Origin: JAEUIE01 sp047602475
GTDB lineage: Bacteria; Planctomycetota; Planctomycetia; Gemmatales; HRBIN36
Reading direction: 5' to 3'
Assembly: GCA_047602475.1 (NCBI GenBank)
Contig: JASGHE010000002.1
Coordinates: forward strand, 1,674,001-1,738,000
DNA length: 64,000 nucleotides
Both the position numbers and the translations under genes were made by a program. This document shows positions 17,184 through 27,045 of the stretch, piece after piece (position 1 is the first letter of the stretch; each line of letters starts with the position of its first letter). The notes beneath the pieces were generated by a model that saw only the letters and a program-made list of their open reading frames with translations, was not told where the DNA came from and ran no database searches.

Positions 17184-17879
17184 CTACTTATTCGGTATCG
17201 GTGGGATAGGAATGTTCGGAAAAGCCGGGGGTGTTTGAACTCCGGGGTTCGTTGTGACTTGCTTCAGCTTGGCAGCCCAGGACTGATAGAGTTGGGCCAT
17301 TCCGGAATCGGCGGAGGTCAGCTTCGTCTTCCGCTCCTTCGAGTCCTTCACCAAAGGATGATCTTTCCATTCGTTGCTGCTGCCGAACTTCTCGATGACC
17401 TTGTCATAGAAGCCGACCGCCCGGGTGAGTTCGCCGAGGTTCTCATTGGCACGGGCGGCGCCCACCAAGGCCCGCAGTTGAATATCGCTGTTGCTGGCGA
17501 CGGCGCTTAAGTTTTCGTAGTCTTTGGCAGCCTGCTCAAATTCCTTGAGGGCCGACTGCGGATCCATAAACAGGCGGTTGAACCCACGATCAAACGCCTT
17601 ATCGGCGATGCCCAACTGGATCGCCTGGCCCGCAGGGCCTGACTTCCAGCTCGCTGATACATCTTCGAGGTTGTCGCGTTTTTCGTAGTATTGAGTCCAC
17701 GCCCGGGAGACCCGGTTAGCGGCTGTGCCGGACCAGTACCAGTAGACGATGCCCAATACCACGACCAGCCCCACCATCAGGAGGATCATCATCGAGGGAC
17801 GTTTGATGCCGGTGCTGATCTGGTTCAGTCCTTTGACGAGATCATTTTCCGCCAGACGATGCCGTTCTTCAGCCTTCAT
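17184..17879 (-). CDS. TPR-like membrane-anchored protein
   Basis: A 231-residue protein with a cytoplasmic N-terminus (MKAEERHRLAENDLVKGLNQ), one membrane helix at about residues 31-49 (ILLMVGLVVVLGIVYWYW), and an outer helical domain. The outer part has TPR-like pairs, for example PQSALKEFEQAAKDYENLS and NENLGELTRAVGFYDKVIEKF. It ends in a Pro-rich tail (PPAFPNIPIPPIPNK). This is the layout of YfgM/ancillary SecYEG and tetratricopeptide-like family proteins. ATG 17879 has AGGA upstream. It follows the ABC permease on the same strand but a palindrome separates them. The function is inferred only at the level of a protein-interaction scaffold. Confidence 0.82.
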   Translation of the reverse strand: MKAEERHRLAENDLVKGLNQISTGIKRPSMMILLMVGLVVVLGIVYWYWSGTAANRVSRAWTQYYEKRDNLEDVSASWKSGPAGQAIQLGIADKAFDRGFNRLFMDPQSALKEFEQAAKDYENLSAVASNSDIQLRALVGAARANENLGELTRAVGFYDKVIEKFGSSNEWKDHPLVKDSKERKTKLTSADSGMAQLYQSWAAKLKQVTTNPGVQTPPAFPNIPIPPIPNK

Positions 17880-17946
17880 TGCGAATTCCTGAACGAGAGA
17901 CCATTACCATCTTAGATGGAGAGGTGAACGGGTCAATGGGTGTCTC

Positions 17947-18021
17947 ATACCAGACCGACGCGCCAGCGAGGGTGGGCCAGGTGATTGCACGCACTCCCTC
18001 GCTGGCGCATCGGGCTGGTAT
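17947..18021. repeat. CGCCAGCGAGGG palindrome, copy 2
   Basis: Arms ATACCAGACCGACGCGCCAG and its near complement continue into CGAGGG/CCCTCG. The loop contains GATTGCACGC, as in the copy at 12210-12290. It lies 11 bp past the stop of the permease gene and before the TPR-like gene start. Confidence 0.85.
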
Positions 18022-18031
18022 CAAGTTGCCA

Positions 18032-20016
18032 TTATGCCATTGCTACCTTTTTGACAGCCTTTTTTCGCACTGCTTCCTTCCGTCCACTGAGGACCTCGTA
18101 ATGCCGGCAGAGCCACCAGAACAACCAGATCAGGTTCAGCATCAGCATCGTGGCATAAAGAATCTGGATCGTATACCAGACTGGTCCATAACGATCCATC
18201 GGGCTGTACTGGTACTCCATCAGCGGCATCATGATATGCACCCCCGGATGGATACCCATCAAAGGCAATTCACAATCATTATGGCTGATGACCCAGCAGG
18301 AAAAGACAATGGCCAGCGCCAGGTGGAACATCGTGAGAAAGAACGTCACAGTAAAGGCATTCTTCCGCCAACGAGAGAGCATCCAACTGAAGGGGAGCAG
18401 AATCAGACACGAGACACAAAGAATGTACGCCCCGGAATCGCGAAACAGTCCGCTGAGCATAGGCGTGATGATTACCACTACCACAGGGAAAGTAAAACTG
18501 GCAATGAGCGCGCGGCAACGCTCCGGGCCACGAGCGAACAGGCAATGCCATGCAGAACTGAAAGCATGATGGCCAAGGTGCCCATGAGAACCGAAATCAG
18601 CGAGCCGAGGATAGTTGCGTTTCCGAAGAGGTTGAAAAAGAGCATCATCACCAGGATGAGCACATAGGTCTTCTTGATATGCCTCCAACTGGCGAGGAAG
18701 GCGCCCTGGATGACTTCCCACGGTTCCATGGGCGTCACCAGCACGAACTCGAAGAAGCCTTTGCGACGGTCGTTGATGATGGCCAGGCCCGCCACCAGAC
18801 TGGCAATGATTGCCAGGCCCAGCCAGATGAAGCTCATGAAGATCATCGCTGATTCGCGATGGCTGAAGAACCTTTCTTCAAAAAAGAAGAGCATCGCCAC
18901 GATAAAGATCACCAGGATCCAACCGCCCAGTTGAGCGCGCTGCAGGTGCTGTTCCCGATCATAAACCCAGGCCCGGCGGGATCGCTGCCAGAGAGGGTTG
19001 TGGATCGGCATCCAGAGCCAGCGGTCTGCCTGTTGCTTGGGAAGCAGCCCCAGCAGCCTTGAGGTGATTGGCTTCAGGATGATGACGTTACCGATGAAGG
19101 TGATGATCTTTCGCACACCTTTGGCGAACTTGCGCGGCCCTGGATCGATACGTACGTTGCGGATGGCGAGGAAGATCAGCAGTAACGACCAGAGGAACGG
19201 AAAGATCAATAGATAGTAAAAGTACCAGGAACCGAGTTCCATCTGAAGCTGTGTGGCCATGGAATCGTTGACGGCCACAACGAATGAGGCGACAGGATTC
19301 ATGAGCCCGACGATGATGAACCAGGCCATCTGCCACCAATGGATTGTCTGCATGTTAGCAGCGGAGTATCCCCCCGAATAGACAATCATGAGCTGCACGC
19401 CGAGCGAGAGGAGCAGCGGCACAATGATCAGCCAACAGAGCATCCACCAGTAAGTGCGCACCAGGGCGCCCAAGGTCGTTTTGGTGGTCGTTGAGAAATA
19501 GATGGCGAAGGCGCTGACATAGAGCACCAGCAGCAGCGTGGCGATCATGCCATAGCCGAAGACACGCACATTCACGCCGCCAAAGAGCATGGTGATAGCG
19601 ACGATGGGGATGCCGCTGACGATGAGCATGAGCATCGAGACGACTCTGCTGCCCAGCTTGCCGAAGATGATTTCCTTATTGGTGAGTTGGGTGGTGAAGA
19701 GGAGGTCGAGCGTTTTCTGCTCACGCTCGCCGGAGATGACGCCGGTCAGGAAGAAGGGAACGAAAAGAAACACGGTGAGGTACTGCACCCAGAGATAGCT
19801 GAGGAAGAAGACCTCGGCCATCTTGGCCATGCTGGCGGTAGTCATGCCGCCACGCATGGTGTATATCCACTGCGTTTCCTGATAGACAATGAGCAGGACA
19901 ATGAGCACCAGTACGCCAAAGAGGACGCGATTTTGGTAATAGCGCCAGCGGCGTGCCATCTCGACCAGTTCCTTGGCGAAGATGGGCCCGAAGAGATCGG
20001 TGATGAGGGAAAGCAT
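18032..20016 (-). CDS. ABC-2 type transporter permease, frameshifted
   Basis: A polytopic membrane protein of about 661 residues. The N-terminus (LFGPIFAKELVEMARRWRYY) is typical of ABC-2/GldF-like permeases, followed by GVISGEREQKTLDLLFTTQL and GKLGSRVV, the conserved loop next to the first helices. A similar second half has GLAIINDRRKGFFEFVLVTP. About twelve hydrophobic segments are visible. The frame breaks near 18511 where one base is missing; the C-terminal part continues as ALIASFTFPVVVVIITPM. ATG 20016 is chosen because upstream residues do not fit. The cognate ATPase is not in the window. The substrate is unknown. Confidence 0.85.
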
Positions 20017-20180
20017 GCTTGCGTTTCCAGGGGTTGATTGAGCGTTACGATAACAGAAGAAGGAGTCAGGAGCCAGAAGCCAGTAGCCGGAATAATGGGA
20101 AAGAGGGCGATCACTGTGCCCCGTGCATCCTTGTCTTGAAAACATTGGTTGTTGCGTACGACGGCGGTACAATCATGCAA

Positions 20181-20744
20181 ATGACACCAGTGACGCAAAT
20201 GTTGGCCGCGGCTGTAACCGGGAATGCGTAAGCCTCGGCAGATTTACTTCCGATGGTGTATGGAGAGTTACGGATCCTGGCCGCACAGCGTCTGCGCGAG
20301 ACACCGGGGCAGACGTTGCAGCCGACCGCTCTGGTCCACGAGGCATACCTACGGCTGGTCGGCAACGAAGACACCACCTGGGAAGGCCGGGGGCACTTCT
20401 TTGCCGCGGCGGCTGAAGCGATGCGACGCATTCTCGTCGAAGCTGCACGCCGCAAGAACCGGCTGAAACACGGCGGCGGTGTTTGTCGTGTACAACTCGA
20501 CGAGTTGGACCCGGCCGCCGAGATGCCCCATGAAGACGTTCTGGCCCTTGATGAGGTGTTGCCCCGGCTCGAGGCTGAAGATCCGCAGGCGGCTCGCATT
20601 GTGCATTTACACTTTTTCGCGGGTGTGCCGATCGACCAAATAGCCGAGATGCTGGGGGTCTCGCGGACCACCGCATACCGGCAATGGTCCTATGCCCGCG
20701 CCTGGCTGCGCTGCGAATTGAAGCACGATGACCAGAATCCGTGA
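20181..20744 (+). CDS. ECF sigma factor, interrupted by in-frame TAA
   Basis: Encodes a planctomycete-type ECF sigma factor. One frame reads MTPVTQMLAAAVTGNA, a TAA stop at 20229-20231, then ASADLLPMVYGELRILAAQR and the rest of the protein. Region 2 contains LVHEAYLRLVG and WEGRGHFFAAAAEAMRRIL; region 4 contains QIAEMLGVSRTTAYRQWSYA. Without the stop it would be about 187 residues, the family norm. A shorter product could start at ATG 20253 but would lack the beginning of region 2.1. It lies 57 bp before a kinase-WD40 gene, the usual pairing in this phylum, and that gene is also broken, so the locus may be decaying. A base-calling error at one codon is the alternative. Confidence 0.8.
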
Positions 20745-20800
20745 GACGTTTTGAAGCAGACGTCGCATAGAGAGATGTGAAAGTCTGTCACGAGTTCCCC

Positions 20801-22938
20801 ATGTCCCTGAATGCAAAAACACTGTTCCTGGATGCACTGGAACGATCGACCGAGGCGGAACGTCTCGCTTTCCTGGATAGCGCCTGTCGAGACGCTGCCG
20901 TGAGACGTCGGGTCGAGGCGTTATTGCGGGCCCATGCCGAGGAGGATGTGCTGCTGGACCGTTCCGCCTCGGAGCACCTGACTGCTGTGGACGAGATGGG
21001 GCTCGGCATTCTCGACCCGACAGAACGGCCCGATGCCCTCGGCCGCCTCGGTCATTACGATGTGCTCGAGTGTATCGGTCAGGGGGGGATGGGCATCGTT
21101 TTTCGTGCCTTCGACAACAAACTACACCGTATCGTGGCCCTCAAGGCGCTGGCTCCCCTGTTGGCGTCGCACCTGCCGACACGCCGGCGATTCCTTCAGG
21201 AGGCCCGAGCTGCAGCCTCCGTCGTTCACGAGCATGTCGTCGCCATTCATGCCGTCGAGGACGCCGAGCAGGTGCCTTACCTCGTCATGCAGTTCGTGCA
21301 GGGCACCACGCTCCAGGAGAAGATAGACCGCACCGGCCAGATTCCTCTGAAAGAAGTGCTGCGCATCGGTCATCAGGCAACACTCGGTCTGGCTGCGGTG
21401 CACCGGAAAGGGTTGATCCACCGAGATGTGAAGCCCGCCAACATCCTGTTGGAAAACGGAGTAGAGCGCGTGCTGCTGGCCGATTTCGGTCTGGCCAGCG
21501 CCACCGACGAAGCCTCCACGCCTCGGAACGGCGGAGTCGCGGGAACGCCGGCTTACATGAGCCCTGAACAGGTTGCCGGCCTGCCAATCGGCCCGCCCAG
21601 CTATCTCTACAGCCTGGGCGCTACGTTCTATGCGATGGTAGGTGGTCTGCGCTCCGTACGACGGAGAAACAGCCGATTTGCTGCAACGGGTGCGGCAGGA
21701 AGCACCGGTGTCGATTCAGGAACGGAACCCGACGACACCTCGCTGGTTGGCGGCACTGATCGAACGGCTCATGGCCAGGGAGCCTGCTGATCGATTTGCC
21801 TCAGCCGACGAGGTGGCGGAGTTGCTGGGGCGCCGACTGGCGGAACTCCAGAGCGACCGAGCGGTCCAACAGCTCCCAACTCCTCATCGTCCTTGGATCG
21901 CTCTGGCAGGCGCAGCGGTGCTTGCCATCATGGCTCTGGTAGGGTGGCAATGGTGGCCGACGCCGAAAGATGGCAGTGCCTCCAGTTCTTCTACGGCGCT
22001 TCCAACTGCCGACGGAGCCGGTGGCACTCAAGCCGGTTAAGACGCTCACGGGGCACACGGCGGGGGTGCTAGCTGTAGAGTTTTCACCAGATGGCAAACT
22101 ACTGGCGTCCGTCGGAGAGGATCGCAGGCTTCTGCTGTGGGACGCCGACCGGGGAACCTACCGCGCCATTCCCACGGAACACGCGGGACACGTCGTAGGC
22201 GTTGCCTTCTCCCCGGATGGAACCCGCTTAACTACCGTCACCAGTGCCGCCGATTCCTGTTGTGTCCGCTTGTGGGATGTCGATACCGGTCAGTCCCGGG
22301 GGACGTTGGGCGGCCCGAACTCCGGCATTTGGGGCGCCGCCTGGTCACCAGATGGAAAAAGGATTGCTGCCGTCGGCTGGGACAATACGCTTCGGTCGTT
22401 TGATGTGGCAACCGGCGCTGAATGCCTCAGCATACCCGAGGTCTGCCCACGGTTCACCCGCGGCTTGGCTTTTGCCCCTTCAGGGAAGTGGATTGTCACC
22501 GGCGGCACCGGCGCAACCAGGATATGGGACGCGAACACGGGGGCGGCGGTGGCCACTGAGCCCATGCCGACCATGTGCCCGACCTTCCTGCCTGATGGCG
22601 GCATCGCGGGCTGGCAGTTCGACACCGGTCGAGTCATCGTCTGCGATCTTCCGTCCGGCAAAGTGCACATGGCGTGGCCTGCTCACCGTGGCCTGATCAA
22701 TGGACTGGCTGTCTCTCCGAACGGCCGCTGTATTGCCAGTTTTGATACCGAAGGGACGGTCCGTATCTGGCAGATTGACGGAGCCGAGCCCATCGAGGTT
22801 GCCACCTTAACGGGCCATCGCGGCGGCATCTACTTTGCCGCCTTTACCCCAGACGGCACTCGTCTGGCCACGGCAGGTCAGGAGGATTTCACCGTGAAAC
22901 TGTGGGACCTCCCCCCAGTCTGTCACACGAAGAAATAA
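20801..22938 (+). CDS. Ser/Thr protein kinase with membrane helix and WD40 repeats, two frameshifts
   Basis: A kinase of about 710 residues when repaired. Kinase domain: CIGQGGMGIVFRAFD at residues 92-106, Lys115 in VALKAL, HRDVKPANILL at 207-217, DFG at 228-230, APE-loop equivalent YMSPEQ. Asp of subdomain IX is Tyr268 (SYLYSLG instead of SDLYSLG). The frame breaks at about 21648 (one extra T) and near 22014 (one extra G). Between them lies a membrane helix (ALAGAAVLAIMALVGWQWW). The C-terminal part has about seven WD40 units, e.g. GVLAVEFSPDGKLLASVGED. A GTG at 20777 is a possible earlier start. It follows an ECF gene, so it probably acted as its signalling partner. Intactness is doubtful. 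Confidence 0.85.
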
Positions 22939-23013
22939 GAATTTGCTGAGAATCGTGGGACACTTTGCAGAGTATGTCGCATTGTCTTTACTTGATCATT
23001 CAGTGAGACAACC

Positions 23014-26000
23014 ATGCGCCGTTATTTTCTGCTTTTCACACTGGTATTAGCTGCTCTCCCGGCTCCGCTCGCTGCTCAGACGTACACCTGGTCCGGGCTT
23101 GCCAACACCACCTGGAACAGCACGTCTCCAAACTGGAACGGGTTGGGGACGTGGACCAACAGCGCGACCAGCGCCGCTCTGTTCGGCACCGTGGCCAACC
23201 CCATGACCACCCTCGGCGATAACATCACCGCGAACACCCTGTCGTTCTCGGCCAACGGGTACGACATCGCCGGGGGCGGGTTCTCGCTCACCCTGGCCGG
23301 GTCGGGCTCCGGCGTGGATGTCTCCAGCGGCGTCTCGGCCACACTCGGGATGGTGATCGCCGACAGCGGCGGGGTCGGCCTGACCAAGACCGGGGCCGGC
23401 ACGCTGGTCCTGTCCAATGTGGCCAATACGTACACCGGGGTCACAACCCTCAACGGCGGGGTGTTGAGCGTGCAGTCCGTGGCCAACTCCGGATCGGCCA
23501 GCGGCATCGGTGTCGGGTCGGGCCTCGTCTTTGGCGGCGGCACTTTGCAGTACGCCAGCACGACGACCGACGGCAGCACTAACCGAACGGTCATCCTCAA
23601 CAGTGGCGGCGGCACCTTCGACGTCCCGACCGCAACCCGTTCTCTCAACCTGACCGGCACGCTGTCCGGGTCCGGCACGCTGACCAAGACCGGCAGCGGT
23701 TTCCTGTTACTTGCCGGAAATAACGCGGGATTCTTCGGGGCGGTCGCGGTCAATAACGGAGGGCTGACCCTCATCCCGGCGGCGTCCGGGTGGTCGAGTT
23801 CGGCGTTCACCGTGGCCTCCGGCGGCACCCTGTTCCTGTTCGCGTCCCCCAGTGACCTGACATACTCCCTCGGATCGCTGGCCGGGACCGGACAGGTGCG
23901 GTTGTCGGCAGGCGCGGGTGTCAACACGACCCTGTCGGTCGGTGCGGACGGCACCAACACCGAGTTCAGTGGCGTCATCAGCCAGCAGGGCACTGGCACG
24001 GTCGCCCTGACCAAGGTCGGCACCGGCACCCTCACCCTGTCGGGCGCAACCAACACCTACAACGGGGCGACGACGATCAACGGCGGGGTGCTGAGCGTCC
24101 AGTCCATCGCCAACTCCGGGTCGGTCAGCGGCATTGGCAGCGGGTCAGCCATCGTGTTCGGCGGCGGCACCCTGCAATACGCTAATACCACCACCGACAG
24201 CAACACTGATCGCACGGTGACGCTGAATAGCGGCGGCGGCACGTTCGACGTATCGACCGCAGCCCGCTCGCTCACCCTGTCCGGCACTATCACCGGCGGC
24301 AGCGGGCTGACGAAGACCGGGGCCGGCAGTCTCACCCTGACTGGCGCGAGCGACTACACCGGCGGGACAACGATTTCGGCCGGCACCCTTCGAATCGGCG
24401 GCGGCGGGGCGACCGGCAGCATCATCGGCAATGTGACGAACAACGCCGCCCTGGTGTTTGACCGATCGGATTTCTTCTCGGAGTTCCACGGTGACATCTC
24501 CGGCAGCGGATCGCTGACCAAGGTAGGGGCCGGTCACGTCGTCCTGGACGGGACGAATACCTATTCCGGCGGGACGACCATCACGGGCGGGGTGCTGCAA
24601 ATCGGCAAAGGTCTCGCCGCGGGCAGCATCACCGGCAACGTGACGAACAACGCCTCCCTCATCTTCGCGAGGTCGGATAATACGACGTTCGCCGGGAATA
24701 TCTCCGGGAGCGGGAACGTCGCCAAGGGCGCGGCCGGCATCCTCACCCTGTCCGGTACCAACAGCTATACCGGTCCCACGCAGATCCAGGGCGGCACACT
24801 CCTCCTGACCGGCACGAACGCGGGCACCGGCGGGGTGTCGGTGTACCCCGGGGCGACCTTCCAACTCGGGGACGGCACGAACACCGGCACCTTCGGCGGG
24901 AACATCAACTCTGACGGGGCGGTGGTGTTCAACCCCGGACCCGCCGGACTGACGTTCGCCGGGCAGATCACCCAGGGCGGCACCGTCACCAAACTCGGGG
25001 CCTACACCGTCACTCTGTCCGGGGCGAACACGTATTCCGGGAGCACATCGGTCATCGTTGGCACCCTCATCCTGACCAGCACGAACACCGGCACCGGCGG
25101 GATGTCGGTGTACTCCGGGGCCACCCTCCAACTCGGGGATGGCACGAACACCGGCACCTTCGGCGGAAACATCAACACCGACGGGTCGGTGGTGTTCAAC
25201 CCCGGGGCCGGTGGACAGACCTATGGCGGAATCATCGCCCAGGTCGGCTCCGTCACCAAGGTCGGGGCGAACACCCTCACCCTGACCGCCACCAATGGCT
25301 ACACCGGATCCACCATCATCAACGGCGGCGTCTTGGCGGTCACGCAAGTCGCCAACAGCGGCTTCGATAGCAACATCGGCTCTGGCAGTACCATCGCATT
25401 CAATGGGGGAACCCTGCGCTACGCCAACGCATTGGGCGACGGCAGTACCAACCGCACGGTGACGCTCAATAGCGGCGGCGGCACGTTCGATGTCTCCACC
25501 GTGGCCCGCTCGCTCACCTTGTCCGGCACCATCTCCGGCAGCAGCGGGTTGACCAAGATCGGGGCCGGCAACCTGTCCTTGTCCAACACAGGGAACTCCT
25601 ACTCCGGGCCGACCGTCATCTCGGGCGGTGTCCTGACCCTGCAGAGTGCGAACAGTCTTTTCAATGCCAATACCAACAGTCTGCTCGGCAACACCTCGGC
25701 CTCGGCTGCCAACCTCATCGTCGACGGCGGCACCCTACGGTCGGGCGGCATCAACCGCACGACGGACCGGCTCTTCACCCTCGGCCCGAACGGGGGCACC
25801 CTGGACGGCGGCGGGAGCACGTCGTCGCTCGGCTTCCAAGGTGCGGGAACGATGGCATTCAGCAACCCCGGCACCGACCGTACCCTGACCCTGACCGGCG
25901 ACAACACGAACACCGGGTTTCCGAGCATCTTGGCCCTGACTATCGGAGACGCGGGAGCGGGGAAGGTCGGGATCACCAAGACCGGGCCGGGGGCATGGTT

Positions 26001-26970
26001 CCTCGGCCCCAACAGCACCAACACTTACTCAGGCCCGACTTTGGTACAAGGCGGAAATCTCGCCCTCGCCCCCACAGGAGGCAGTGCAAATTCGGCCTAC
26101 ACGGTGGCGGCCGGTGCCGAACTCTGGTTTCGCAGCACGGGTAGCGCCATCGGGTCGCTGGCCGGGGCGGGAACGGTGCAGGGTGCGCCAGCCAGCACGG
26201 CCACTGTTCAGATCGGCGGAGATGGAACGTCGACGACCTTCAGCGGAGTCATCCAGGACGGCAGCGGCGTCACATTGCCGTTGAAGCTGACCAAAGTCGG
26301 AGCTGGAACGCTGATACTCTCCGGGCCAAACACCTACACCGGGGCAACCACAATCAACGCCGGCACGCTGCGGGTGAACGGTTCGCTGGCAGTTGGGTCG
26401 GCGGTTACGGTGAACAACGGCGGCACGCTCGGCGGCACCGGTACCGTGAACGGCACGGTCACCGTCAACAGTGGCGGCACCATTGCACCAGGAGCCAGCA
26501 TCGGAACCTTGACTGCCAGCAGCACCACTTTGAATGGTGGCGGCGTGTTAGCCTTCGAGTACAACCCCGCAACTTTGGTTCCGGTTCCCGGCATCGATAA
26601 CGATCTGCTGCTGGGTCTCTCCGGCGCTACGCTCGACCTTGCGGGGTTGAGTAGCGGCAACCGCTTCACTCTCGCCGTGACGGCAACCGGCCCTGGTACC
26701 GTTCCGCTAGAAACCTACCGCTTCGCCCAGTTTGATACGATCACCGGGGCAGCTGTGGGGGATGTCTCGAACCTCTTCAACGTGACCGGCGATTTCTACG
26801 ATACGCCGATCGTTTCATTGACGCAGGATCCTTCCGGGGCTGACTTCCTGACGGTGAGCTTTGCTGCGGTGCCGGAGCCATCGACAGTGATGCTGCTGAG
26901 TGGAGTCGGCCTGGGTGTGGCTGTTTATGTTCGACGCCGACGTAGAGTGATGGATGCGAAGTTACGATAA
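23014..26970 (+). CDS. autotransporter-type beta-repeat protein with PEP-CTERM signal
   Basis: A 1318-residue secreted protein. Signal peptide MRRYFLLFTLVLAALPAPLA. The body is tandem autotransporter-associated beta-strand repeats, each with a GAGTLxLSGxNTYTGxTxI core; about ten are seen (for example GTGTLTLSGATNTYNGATTI). The C-terminus is AVPEPSTVMLLSGVGLGVAV plus a basic tail, a PEP-CTERM sorting signal. No outer-membrane barrel domain is present, so export relies on Sec and exosortase, not type V secretion. The DNA is distinctly G+C-rich compared with flanking genes, and several modules are near-copies of each other. It follows the sigma-kinase pair with a 75-bp gap. The role is probably a surface or fibrous adhesin. 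Confidence 0.92.
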   Translation: MRRYFLLFTLVLAALPAPLAAQTYTWSGLANTTWNSTSPNWNGLGTWTNSATSAALFGTVANPMTTLGDNITANTLSFSANGYDIAGGGFSLTLAGSGSGVDVSSGVSATLGMVIADSGGVGLTKTGAGTLVLSNVANTYTGVTTLNGGVLSVQSVANSGSASGIGVGSGLVFGGGTLQYASTTTDGSTNRTVILNSGGGTFDVPTATRSLNLTGTLSGSGTLTKTGSGFLLLAGNNAGFFGAVAVNNGGLTLIPAASGWSSSAFTVASGGTLFLFASPSDLTYSLGSLAGTGQVRLSAGAGVNTTLSVGADGTNTEFSGVISQQGTGTVALTKVGTGTLTLSGATNTYNGATTINGGVLSVQSIANSGSVSGIGSGSAIVFGGGTLQYANTTTDSNTDRTVTLNSGGGTFDVSTAARSLTLSGTITGGSGLTKTGAGSLTLTGASDYTGGTTISAGTLRIGGGGATGSIIGNVTNNAALVFDRSDFFSEFHGDISGSGSLTKVGAGHVVLDGTNTYSGGTTITGGVLQIGKGLAAGSITGNVTNNASLIFARSDNTTFAGNISGSGNVAKGAAGILTLSGTNSYTGPTQIQGGTLLLTGTNAGTGGVSVYPGATFQLGDGTNTGTFGGNINSDGAVVFNPGPAGLTFAGQITQGGTVTKLGAYTVTLSGANTYSGSTSVIVGTLILTSTNTGTGGMSVYSGATLQLGDGTNTGTFGGNINTDGSVVFNPGAGGQTYGGIIAQVGSVTKVGANTLTLTATNGYTGSTIINGGVLAVTQVANSGFDSNIGSGSTIAFNGGTLRYANALGDGSTNRTVTLNSGGGTFDVSTVARSLTLSGTISGSSGLTKIGAGNLSLSNTGNSYSGPTVISGGVLTLQSANSLFNANTNSLLGNTSASAANLIVDGGTLRSGGINRTTDRLFTLGPNGGTLDGGGSTSSLGFQGAGTMAFSNPGTDRTLTLTGDNTNTGFPSILALTIGDAGAGKVGITKTGPGAWFLGPNSTNTYSGPTLVQGGNLALAPTGGSANSAYTVAAGAELWFRSTGSAIGSLAGAGTVQGAPASTATVQIGGDGTSTTFSGVIQDGSGVTLPLKLTKVGAGTLILSGPNTYTGATTINAGTLRVNGSLAVGSAVTVNNGGTLGGTGTVNGTVTVNSGGTIAPGASIGTLTASSTTLNGGGVLAFEYNPATLVPVPGIDNDLLLGLSGATLDLAGLSSGNRFTLAVTATGPGTVPLETYRFAQFDTITGAAVGDVSNLFNVTGDFYDTPIVSLTQDPSGADFLTVSFAAVPEPSTVMLLSGVGLGVAVYVRRRRRVMDAKLR

Positions 26971-27045
26971 CCATTCACTTCAACTACTGCAACAGGGTCG
27001 AAACGGAGTACCGTTACGACCCTGCCACAGGTTCTTTGATTACGT

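Noticed and set aside
24145..25347. 400-residue frame on the minus strand
   Set aside because: It mirrors the beta-repeat protein; its repetition comes from the repeated DNA.
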